20,273 nucleotides of DNA from IMG/VR virus record IMGVR_UViG_3300042467_001997, positions 1 to 20,273 of that record; one strand, 5' to 3'. Under the pieces are notes generated by a model. That model saw only the letters and a list, made by a program, of their open reading frames with translations, was not told the origin of the DNA and made no database searches. The stretch comes from a virus. The translations under genes were made by a program, and so were the position numbers. Positions 1 through 6,372 of the stretch are shown piece by piece (the stretch's first letter is position 1; every line of letters starts with the position of its first letter).

Positions 1-1
1 T

Positions 2-97
2 CCAGGAGTAGAACAAATTCTTGATTCAATTTCTGAATGCATTATGAGTGAATTCCATGAACGTTTTTATTTTGATCAAAAGGAGTACCAGGAATGA
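2..97 (+). CDS. C-terminal end of an unidentified gene (5' partial)
   Basis: The frame is open from base 2 and ends with TGA at 95-97, giving 31 residues that end in FDQKEYQE. The stop overlaps the ATG of the next gene (94-96) as ATGA, the same junction used by the following four genes, which argues that this is the real end of the preceding operon gene. The stretch is AT-rich compared with what follows. Too little is visible to assign a function. Confidence 0.55.
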   Translation, partial: PGVEQILDSISECIMSEFHERFYFDQKEYQE

Positions 98-438
98 CTA
101 ACCAACACCCAATCACCCCACCGCCTGAGCTGGTGCAGCAGTGGGTGGGCAACGCCTACCTATCAGATGTGCACCACAACGAAGAAGACTGGGCGTACGA
201 ACAACACATCGCCACCCGCGCCGCCCAATGGGGCGCCGACCAGGAGCTGGAGGCGTGCGTTGGATGGCTCGACCGAAATGATTACTTCGACTCTGCAGGT
301 GAACTCCGCGCCGTCAGACGCCCCAAGCCGCCGAGCTTGAAGGAGCAGGCGCTGGAAATCTTGCAAAGGCTTTCTAAATATCAAGAAGATTCTGATTGGG
401 ACACTATCCGCCGCGCACTGGAGGCGCTACCTGAATGA
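94..438 (+). CDS. Hypothetical phage protein, 114 aa
   Basis: The start ATG follows a good ribosome binding site (AAGGAG, about 8 bases upstream) and overlaps the stop of the preceding frame. The product is acidic, with no signal peptide or membrane segment. It opens with NQHPITPPPE, has a central ATRAAQWGADQELEAC stretch, then RRPKPPSLKEQALEIL and a Trp-containing C-terminus. I recall similar small unassigned proteins in cyanobacterial phage and prophage operons, but cannot name a family. It leads a run of translationally coupled small genes, probably early or accessory functions. No catalytic motif is seen. Confidence 0.8.
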   Translation: MTNQHPITPPPELVQQWVGNAYLSDVHHNEEDWAYEQHIATRAAQWGADQELEACVGWLDRNDYFDSAGELRAVRRPKPPSLKEQALEILQRLSKYQEDSDWDTIRRALEALPE

Positions 439-635
439 CTGAACTATCACCACAAGCGCAGGCGGTACTAGATGGATTTCGTGCTGTGCCAACTCTTATG
501 GATAGACCGTCTATTGCCGGTGCCCTGAAAGCTGCTGCGGATCAGGTAGTGCCGGCCAACGGAAGCCGTAAGAACAACGAGATCCGCGCCGAACTCCTCG
601 CCATCGCCGCCGAGCTGGAGGGTGGCAATGACTGA
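435..635 (+). CDS. Hypothetical phage protein, 66 aa
   Basis: The ATG at 435 overlaps the previous stop (ATGA), so it is probably translated by coupling. The product starts MTELSPQAQAVLDGF and ends RAELLAIAAELEGGND. It is almost entirely predicted helix, with no cysteine, membrane segment or known motif. The last codons overlap the start of the next gene. Coupling and codon use support a real gene. Function is unknown. Confidence 0.75.
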   Translation: MTELSPQAQAVLDGFRAVPTLMDRPSIAGALKAAADQVVPANGSRKNNEIRAELLAIAAELEGGND

Positions 636-960
636 CTTTCGTGCGCTGTGCGTCGAGCTGCTCCAATTTGGAGATCAAGCAGGAGAAATTGCAGCAAATG
701 AAGGACTGTGGCCGGATTGCGACCCAGGCCCTGATTGGCTGCTAGACCGAGCCCGCGCCGCCCTGGCCCAGCCTGAGCCGCAGGGGCCGACGGATGAGGA
801 ACTGTGTAAGTTTTTCCGTGCAAATGATGATCTAATGCGACACTGTGAGGCGGGGACTGATTGGGATGAGCCCTTGATGACGGAGCATGAGTTTCCGGCG
901 GTTGCCCGCGCCGTCCTCGCCCTCTGGGGCCGCACCGCCACTACCGGAGAACAACAATGA
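628..960 (+). CDS. Hypothetical protein with AQPEPQG cassette, 110 aa
   Basis: I chose the ATG at 628 (ATGACTGA overlap with the previous stop) over an in-frame GTG at 622. The protein has an N-terminal segment, MTDFRALCVELLQF, a Pro/Glu linker, ALAQPEPQGPTDEEL (residues about 46-60), a variable acidic middle and the ending ARAVLALWGR. All three conserved pieces recur in the next gene, so the two are paralogues or share an exchanged cassette. There is no known domain or membrane segment. It sits in the coupled early-type cluster upstream of packaging genes, and its function is unknown. Confidence 0.8.
   Translation: MTDFRALCVELLQFGDQAGEIAANEGLWPDCDPGPDWLLDRARAALAQPEPQGPTDEELCKFFRANDDLMRHCEAGTDWDEPLMTEHEFPAVARAVLALWGRTATTGEQQ
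763..933 (+). repeat. Cassette copy 1 (linker plus ARAVLA-WGR end)
   Basis: Bases 763-804 match 1362-1403 at 39 of 42 positions, and 904-933 match 1491-1520 at 29 of 30. The bases between these boundaries differ in length and sequence. Shorter linker copies lie at about 1071-1096 and 1227-1243. The boundaries are conserved and the middle has diverged, as expected for recombination between linker sequences. Confidence 0.75.
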
Positions 961-1730
961 CTGAATCCAATTTCCGTTCGCTGTGCCAAGAGCTGATGGA
1001 TGCCATCGACTCTGGTATTCCTCGTGGACGTATCAAACAATCGCCACTTGCTGTTCGTGTTGACGCCGCGCTGGCCCAGCCCGAGCCGCAGGGGCTAATG
1101 CCCGAAGTAGATGACATTCTGCGTTTGGCTGCAATCATCCGTAGGGTTGACGGCAACCACGACAAAGGCGCTGCTGCGTTGGCGGAGGCAATCTTGAGCC
1201 ATCCCGACAGCCGCTGGCAACACGCCAAGCCCGAGCCGCAGGCCGATGGGGAAGTAGCTGAGCTGGTGGCGTGGTTGAGATACAACGCTGACTACGCATT
1301 GCAGAAGGCCGCTACTGCGACTTTTAAGCGTTTCCATCTCGCCGCCGATCTGCTGGAGTGCCTGGCCCAGCCCGAGCCGCAGGGGCCGACGGATGCGGAG
1401 CTGGACGAGTTCGCTATCTACTGGTGGGGGTCTGAAACCGACGAGCGTTCAGTCTCCGATGTGATCGAATGCGGAAGCATGGCCGCCTTCGCCCGCGCCG
1501 TCCTCGCCCGCTGGGGCCGCCCCGCCATCGAGCCGGTGACGGTGAGCGAGCGCCTGCCGAGGCCGGAGGATTGCGATGCGGAGGGGAGGTGTTGGTGGTT
1601 TTCACCTCCAGCCTGTGGGCCTCACACGATCCGTCCGTGCTGGACTTTTGACTCGGAAACCCTGGAAGGGGACACCCACTGGCTCCCCCGCTGGGCGCTG
1701 CCGGTGCCTGGGGTGGAGGGTGAGCCATGA
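957..1730 (+). CDS. Modular hypothetical protein with DUF551-like C-terminus
   Basis: The 257-residue product starts at an ATGA overlap. Its N-terminus, FRSLCQELMDAIDSG, matches the preceding gene. It contains three PEPQ linkers (near residues 40, 92 and 140). The last is followed by GPTDAELDEF and ARAVLARWGR, as in the preceding gene. Residues about 190-255 (PVTVSERLPRPEDC, then a Trp-rich stretch and HWLPRWALPVP) resemble the DUF551 family, a short domain common in phage proteins of unknown role. The protein therefore looks like stitched modules. There is no membrane segment. It is coupled to the next gene by another ATGA overlap. Confidence 0.8.
   Translation: MTESNFRSLCQELMDAIDSGIPRGRIKQSPLAVRVDAALAQPEPQGLMPEVDDILRLAAIIRRVDGNHDKGAAALAEAILSHPDSRWQHAKPEPQADGEVAELVAWLRYNADYALQKAATATFKRFHLAADLLECLAQPEPQGPTDAELDEFAIYWWGSETDERSVSDVIECGSMAAFARAVLARWGRPAIEPVTVSERLPRPEDCDAEGRCWWFSPPACGPHTIRPCWTFDSETLEGDTHWLPRWALPVPGVEGEP
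1362..1520 (+). repeat. Cassette copy 2 (linker plus ARAVLA-WGR end)
   Basis: This is the partner of 763-933. The two outer blocks are nearly identical to that copy, while the roughly 85 bases between them are unrelated by eye. It encodes LAQPEPQGPTDAEL through ARAVLARWGR. Confidence 0.75.
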
Positions 1731-1903
1731 AGCCACTCCAGCTGTACCGCGTGACCTTCAGCCACGCCACACCGCTCCACCTGATGGCCCGTGACCTTGC
1801 GCACGCCATCACCAGCGCCCAGGAACTATGCCCCGATACCCAGTTCCTGAGCGCCACGCTGGTGCCTGAATGGGACGAAGCCAATGACACTCAAAAGCGG
1901 TAA
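1727..1903 (+). CDS. Small hypothetical protein, 58 aa
   Basis: The ATG at 1727 overlaps the preceding stop (ATGA) and the frame ends with TAA at 1901-1903. The product starts MKPLQLYRVTFSHATPLHL and ends VPEWDEANDTQKR. It is small and soluble, with no known motif. Translational coupling is the main evidence that it is real. Its stop codon is also the first three bases of the tandem decamer array at 1901-1930. It is the last gene of the early-type cluster. Confidence 0.65.
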   Translation: MKPLQLYRVTFSHATPLHLMARDLAHAITSAQELCPDTQFLSATLVPEWDEANDTQKR

Positions 1904-1930
1904 TCTTCGGTAACCATCAGTAAGCATCGG
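1901..1930 (+). repeat. Three tandem 10-bp repeats before the terminase genes
   Basis: The bases read taatcttcgg, taaccatcag and taagcatcgg back to back, with consensus TAANCATCGG. The period of exactly one helical turn would place repeated contacts on one DNA face. The array lies in the 30-base gap between the last small gene and the small terminase. It may bind the small terminase (pac/cos-type recognition) or a regulator. No function is shown. Confidence 0.6.
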
Positions 1931-1933
1931 GCT

Positions 1934-2395
1934 GTGGTCCACCGCAACGCCTCCATCGTCGACGGCCTCCGCGAGGGCGAACGAATGGCCGCCGAACTTC
2001 TCGCCCGCGGCAAAACCTGCAGAGAAGTATCGCGCGCCTTAGGTATAGCAGAAAAGACCCTCTATAACTGGCGCAAACGCCCCGCCGTTCAACGTGCTAT
2101 CTACGCCCTCCAGCAAGAGCTGATCGACATCTCCGAGTCCAAAGGACTCGCCCTGATGCCAGACGCCATCGCCACGCTGACCTCGATCATGCACGACGAG
2201 AACGCCCGCGCCAGTGACCGCATCGCCGCCTCCCGCGCCTTGCTGAACGGTGCCGCCGCCTACCAGGAGCGCAAGCTGCTGGAGCGCACCGTGTCGGACC
2301 TGGAGTCGCAGATCTACGGCCTGATGCAGATCCCCGAGGAGGACGGCCCCGAGCTCCTGCCCTCCGCAGATCCCGCCGACCCCGAGGACGCCTAA
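1934..2395 (+). CDS. terS: Terminase small subunit (putative)
   Basis: The 153-residue protein probably recognises phage DNA and hands it to the large terminase. Residues about 20-50 (ELLARGKTCREVSRALGI, then EKTLYNWRKR) form a clear helix-turn-helix of the kind found at the N-terminus of small terminases. A helical middle, probably for oligomerisation, and an acidic C-terminus follow. It lies directly upstream of the large subunit. The long form starts at GTG 1934 without a visible Shine-Dalgarno sequence. An ATG at 1985 has GAGGG 7 bases upstream, keeps the whole helix-turn-helix and could be the real start. Confidence 0.75.
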   Translation: MVHRNASIVDGLREGERMAAELLARGKTCREVSRALGIAEKTLYNWRKRPAVQRAIYALQQELIDISESKGLALMPDAIATLTSIMHDENARASDRIAASRALLNGAAAYQERKLLERTVSDLESQIYGLMQIPEEDGPELLPSADPADPEDA

Positions 2396-2407
2396 GGCCC
2401 CGCGCCG

Positions 2408-3889
2408 ATGACCTCCTCCCTCTCGCAGCTCCAGCGGCGCGCCGACCGCCTCCGCCTCGAGCTGGCCCGCCGCGCTGCCCGCGCCGCGAATTTCGACCCG
2501 GCCGTACCGCCAACCAAGCTCCCCGGCGTCGATGACTGGCCGTCGTTCGCACGACGCACCTGGATCCGCACGGCCGGCACGGTGGCTCCCTTCGACCCGT
2601 ACCCCTACCAGGAGGCCCTGGTCGAGAGCATCAACGCCCACCCCAACACGATCATCAACAAGTCGCGCCAGATGGGCGCCTCGGAGACGGTCTGCTCCTA
2701 CCTGCTGTGCCGCGCCCTCACCGAGCGCGGCTTCGCCGCCGTGGTCTTCTCCAAGACGCAGCAGGACGCCTCCGAGCTTGGCCGCCGAGTGCGCGCCATG
2801 GCCAACAGCATCGAGGGCGAATCGATCCGCTATCTGACGGACAGCAACACGCAGATCGCCATCGAGGGGCGCGGCACGCTGTACTTCCTGCCGGCGTCGC
2901 CCCGCGCGGCCCGCGGCATCCCCAGCTGCTCCGTCCTGTTCATGGACGAAGGTGCGTTCCTTGACGGCGCTGCCGAGATCTACCGAGGCGCCATGCCGAC
3001 CCTGTCGATGGTGGGCGAGGCCGCCAAGGTGATCGTCACGTCAACCCCCGACACCGAGCTCGACTGGTTCGGCCAGCTGTGGCACCAGGGCACGCCGGTC
3101 GACTGGTACGACTACGTGCGCCGCCACGAGATCGCCGCGCTGAACACAGCCCTGGCCGAAGTCCAGGACTCCTGGAACCGGGTCGCGATCCACTACAGCC
3201 AGCATCCGATCTACGGCGCCGACCCGCAGTGGGCGCAGCGGACCCGCGAGTCCCGCCGCATGACCCAGGCCGCATGGGACAGCGAATACGAGCTGGCCTT
3301 CGGTGCGACCGACACCCAGATCTACCCAACAGACCTGATCCGCCGTGCCACCCGCGGCCACTGGCGCGAGTGCGGCTCGATCGGCCGCACCTACGTGATC
3401 GGCATCGACCCGAACGCCGGGGGCAACGACTACTTCACCGCTCTGGTGCTGGACATCACCACCACTCCCTACGAAGTGGTGGCCATGTACCACGAGAACG
3501 GCAAGAGCACTGATTACAGCTTGCGCCATGTGAAGTCCCTCATTGAGGATTACCTACCCGAGCGGGTAATCGTGGAGAAGCAGGCGATGGGAGCTGTGAT
3601 CGCAGAGGCGCTCGCCAACATCCTGCCCAACTATGCTATCGAGACGTTCAGCACTAGCCGCCCCAGCAAGGTAGTAGCAACCGACCGCATCCTTTACTAC
3701 CTCGAGCGCGACGAGCTGATCTTCCCGAACGGCGCCATCCCCAACGAGCTCCGCGCCTTCCAGCAGAAGGAATCCGGAGCCCGCGAAGCAGCCTCAGGCG
3801 CGCATGACGATACTGTGATGGCGTTGGCCTTCGCCTGCAGCGCCGTCCCCGAGACCCCGAATACTGCGGGGTTCTTCGCACATATTTAA
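2408..3889 (+). CDS. terL: Terminase large subunit (ATPase/nuclease)
   Basis: This is the packaging motor, which hydrolyses ATP to drive DNA through the portal and cuts the concatemer. Visible motifs are a Walker A-type loop NKSRQMGASE (about residues 84-93), Walker B VLFMDE (176-181, Asp180 and Glu181) and coupling motif TSTPD (211-215). The RNase H-like nuclease has YVIGIDPNAGG (Asp334), IVEKQ (Glu390) and HDDTVMALAF (Asp467/468). The length of 493 aa is normal and all key acidic residues are present. The start ATG lies 12 bases after the small subunit stop. Confidence 0.95.
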   Translation: MTSSLSQLQRRADRLRLELARRAARAANFDPAVPPTKLPGVDDWPSFARRTWIRTAGTVAPFDPYPYQEALVESINAHPNTIINKSRQMGASETVCSYLLCRALTERGFAAVVFSKTQQDASELGRRVRAMANSIEGESIRYLTDSNTQIAIEGRGTLYFLPASPRAARGIPSCSVLFMDEGAFLDGAAEIYRGAMPTLSMVGEAAKVIVTSTPDTELDWFGQLWHQGTPVDWYDYVRRHEIAALNTALAEVQDSWNRVAIHYSQHPIYGADPQWAQRTRESRRMTQAAWDSEYELAFGATDTQIYPTDLIRRATRGHWRECGSIGRTYVIGIDPNAGGNDYFTALVLDITTTPYEVVAMYHENGKSTDYSLRHVKSLIEDYLPERVIVEKQAMGAVIAEALANILPNYAIETFSTSRPSKVVATDRILYYLERDELIFPNGAIPNELRAFQQKESGAREAASGAHDDTVMALAFACSAVPETPNTAGFFAHI

Positions 3890-3898
3890 TTGTATAAT
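3870..3898 (+). promoter_or_regulatory. Possible sigma70-type promoter for the tRNA
   Basis: A perfect TATAAT at 3893-3898 lies in an AT-rich pocket directly after the large terminase stop. It would start transcription about 17 bases before the tRNA. The matching -35 region (around 3870-3877, gttctt) is poor, so the call rests on the -10 box and its position. Confidence 0.4.
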
Positions 3899-3921
3899 CA
3901 ACCCGACCAAGTCCAACACCA

Positions 3922-3994
3922 GGGGGTCTAGCTATCTGGTGAAAGCAGCCGACTCATAATCGGCCTCAGGCGAGTTCGATCCTCGCGACCCCCA
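3922..3994 (+). tRNA. tRNA with anticodon CAT (elongator Met or Ile2)
   Basis: A full 73-base cloverleaf can be folded by hand. The acceptor is GGGGGTC/GACCCCC (3922-3928 with 3987-3993, all 7 paired), with discriminator A3994. The D arm starts GCT and has GG in its loop. The anticodon stem GCCGA/TCGGC flanks loop CTCATAA (anticodon CAT at 3955-3957). The variable loop has 5 bases, and the T arm is GCGAG-TTCGATC-CTCGC. CCA is not encoded. The G-C first pair and the anticodon stem without three G-C pairs exclude an initiator. Whether it is elongator Met or the Ile tRNA modified with lysidine to read AUA cannot be settled by eye. Confidence 0.92.
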
Positions 3995-3999
3995 TGTCA

Positions 4000-4491
4000 C
4001 TACGCCGCTCGGGGAGAGTGGAGCCACAGCCAGATGTCCGCCTCCCGCTCCGGATCCCAGAACGCCTGAGCGCGAAACCAGCGAACCCAGTCGATCTCCG
4101 AGCCCTTGGCCCGGTTGCAATCCGCGCAGGCCGCGATCAGGTTCTGCGCGACCGTGTGCCCACCTTTGCACCGAGGGCGGACGTGATCGAGCGTGCCCGC
4201 CGGCCTACCGCAGTAGGCGCATAGGCACTTCCAGGAGTCGAGAATCCCCTGCCGGAACCGCAGCTTGGCGAGACGCTTCGAAAGGAGGACGGATCCATCG
4301 ATGTGATGGTCCACCATGCGCCGAATGCCGCTTACCCAGCGTATGGACCCCCCGAGCACGCGTAGAACCGACTCTAAGTTTTTGTATGTAGAGGCTAAGT
4401 TCTTGCGCCTAGACTCTAAGTTTTTGTGCCTTAAAGCTGAGTTTCTCTCGATTTTTCCCGACTTCTGCGACTGACAAGAATTCAGCCTCAA
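4000..4491 (-). CDS. HNH endonuclease, possibly a free-standing homing enzyme
   Basis: The 163-residue protein has the zinc-supported HNH core CAYCG (Cys91, Cys94), LDHVRPRCKGG (Asp102-His103), Asn117 and CADCNRAKG (Cys122, Cys125), so it is a metal-dependent DNA nuclease. The N-terminus contains a heptad-like repeat KNLESRR/KNLASTY/KNLES. It ends 5 bases from the tRNA and is the only leftward gene between packaging and portal, as expected for an inserted homing-type gene or moron. The TTG start at 4491 is uncertain. A shorter form beginning near residue 45 or 59 would keep the HNH domain but lose the repeat. Confidence 0.85.
   Translation of the reverse strand: MRLNSCQSQKSGKIERNSALRHKNLESRRKNLASTYKNLESVLRVLGGSIRWVSGIRRMVDHHIDGSVLLSKRLAKLRFRQGILDSWKCLCAYCGRPAGTLDHVRPRCKGGHTVAQNLIAACADCNRAKGSEIDWVRWFRAQAFWDPEREADIWLWLHSPRAA
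4374..4450 (-). repeat. 21-bp tandem repeat in the HNH gene
   Basis: On the + strand the element CTAAGTT recurs at 4374, 4395 and 4416, with a diverged CTGAGTT at 4437, a strict 21-base period. On the coding strand this gives seven-residue units KNLESxx, which suits a short coiled coil. Base composition is AT-rich relative to the flanks. Confidence 0.8.
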
Positions 4492-4530
4492 CTCGTAGAC
4501 TGTGCGTATTGCCCCCCGCCCACCCCTGCC

Positions 4531-6372
4531 GTGGAGCTGCTTGAGTCCGATAAATTCCGGAACGATATAAGTACTAACAGGAATGACGGCGCACTTGTTA
4601 ACGTCCTCACCGGCATGGGTGTGAGCGGAAAAGACAAGACAACAGCAACCTCCGTCGGCTCCAGCTACCTCCTAACGCAAGGCGAACTCGAAGCCCTCTA
4701 CAGCCACGGTGTCCCACGTCGTTACGTCGACGCCATCGCCGATGAGATCCTTCGCCACCGAGCCACAATCACGATCGGTGGCGCCGACCCCAACGCCCAG
4801 GACGTCATCACCAGCTTCGAGGAGTACCTGAAGGTCACGCAGTTCCACGCGTCCCTGTCTGAGGTGATCAAGCTGCAGCGCCTCTACGGCGGCGCCGGCC
4901 TCGTGCTGCTCATCGACGACGGCCTCCCCGAGGACGAACCCGTCGATGCCACCCGCATCCGCTCGGTCCGCGGCTACGTCCCCCTGTCCCGCCACGAGCT
5001 GATCCCCGAGGACTTCACGATCACCGACTGGTCCAAGCCCAGTCACTACCGGATCACAACAAGTCAGCGCATCACCCCGGAGCAGGACGGCCCGTACGTC
5101 AACGTCCGCATCCACAGCTCACGCGTCGCCCGGTTCGACGGCCTGTACCTGCCCTGGCGTGTCCGAGCGCGGAACACCGGCTGGGGCCACAGCGTTCTGC
5201 AGCTGATCTGGGAGTCGTTCAAGCGCTACGAGTCGGCCATGTCGGGCCTGGAGTCGATGACCTCCGACGCCGACCTGTTCGTCCACAAGATCCCCGGCCT
5301 GTTCCAGCGGATCGCCTCCGGCAACGAGAGCGACCTGCGCAAGCGCCTGGAGGCCAACAACCTCAGCCGCTCGGTGTACGGCGGCATGGTGGTCGACGTC
5401 GAGGAGGACCTGCAGTTCCTCAACCGCGCCCTGGCCAACATCGCGAGCGCAACCGACCCGTTCGTCAAGGATCTGCAGGCCGCCACCGGCTGGCCCGCCT
5501 CCATCCTGATGGGCGACTCCCCCGGCGGACTCGGCAAGGAGGGTCGCTTCGAGGAGCGCGTCTGGGCCTCGCTGGTCGAGCAGTGGCAGGAGGTGTACTG
5601 CCGCACCCCGGTCACCGAGGTGTTCTCCTACATCCTCGCCGCCCGCGAGGGCCCGCTTCGCGGCAGGCCGCCGGCGTCCTGGGCGACCCACTTCCCCTCG
5701 GTGTTCACCGAGACCAACAGCGAAAAAGCCGCCCTGCGCCTGCAAATGGCCCAGGTCGACGCCCAGTACGTGAACCTCGGCGTCCTCAACGCTATCGAAG
5801 TACGTGAATCCCGTTTTGCCGGAACGGAGTACAGCATCGAGACCACGCTGAACGAAGTCGTCTCGGAGCAGCTCGTCGCGCAAGCCGAAGCGTCGTTCCA
5901 GAGCCAGATGATGGGCTACGAAGCGCAGGCCCAGGCGCTGCAGAACCCGCCGGCGCAGGAAGAGCAACCACCCGAGGCCGGAGCTCCCCCCGAGGCCGAC
6001 CCGGCCGCGAAGCGCCGCGACGTCTTCGACAACTACGAGGCGCACGGCCTGCGGATCCGCGTCACGCACACGGCCGGTGAGATCCGCGCCGGCCACCTTG
6101 TCGGGCCCGACGGGCAGCGCACGGACTCCAGCGCCAACGCCCCGCTGATGGTCTTCGGGCCCAACCGCGCACGTAGCTACAAGCTGTACCGCGCTCGGTT
6201 CGATGCGGTGGATGGCGCCCTGCTCGAGGGCCCCTATGTGACAGGCTTCGCCTCACTGCGCACAGCCAAGCAAGGCGTGGCCGCTCTATTCCCTCGGCAG
6301 AATGTGGCAGGGCTGTCCCCCGTCCCCGAGGGCGAACTTGAAGCCCTCCGCGCCGGATGGGAGGTGTACTGA
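4531..6372 (+). CDS. Portal protein (DUF1073-like) with extra C-terminal domain
   Basis: The 613-residue protein follows the large terminase and precedes the MuF block, the usual place of the portal, the 12-subunit ring through which DNA passes. The N-terminal part (RNDGALVNVLTGMG, then YVDAIADEILR) and the core SDADLFVHKIPGL, LNRALANIAS and ASILMGDSPGGLGKEG resemble DUF1073-type portals. After a Pro/Glu linker (about residues 465-490) there is a separate domain of about 120 residues, beginning near HGLRIRVTHTAGEIRAG and ending GFASLRTAKQGVAALFP. The GTG start at 4531 has no clear Shine-Dalgarno sequence. An ATG at 4615 would cut into the conserved N-terminus. Confidence 0.88.
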   Translation: MELLESDKFRNDISTNRNDGALVNVLTGMGVSGKDKTTATSVGSSYLLTQGELEALYSHGVPRRYVDAIADEILRHRATITIGGADPNAQDVITSFEEYLKVTQFHASLSEVIKLQRLYGGAGLVLLIDDGLPEDEPVDATRIRSVRGYVPLSRHELIPEDFTITDWSKPSHYRITTSQRITPEQDGPYVNVRIHSSRVARFDGLYLPWRVRARNTGWGHSVLQLIWESFKRYESAMSGLESMTSDADLFVHKIPGLFQRIASGNESDLRKRLEANNLSRSVYGGMVVDVEEDLQFLNRALANIASATDPFVKDLQAATGWPASILMGDSPGGLGKEGRFEERVWASLVEQWQEVYCRTPVTEVFSYILAAREGPLRGRPPASWATHFPSVFTETNSEKAALRLQMAQVDAQYVNLGVLNAIEVRESRFAGTEYSIETTLNEVVSEQLVAQAEASFQSQMMGYEAQAQALQNPPAQEEQPPEAGAPPEADPAAKRRDVFDNYEAHGLRIRVTHTAGEIRAGHLVGPDGQRTDSSANAPLMVFGPNRARSYKLYRARFDAVDGALLEGPYVTGFASLRTAKQGVAALFPRQNVAGLSPVPEGELEALRAGWEVY

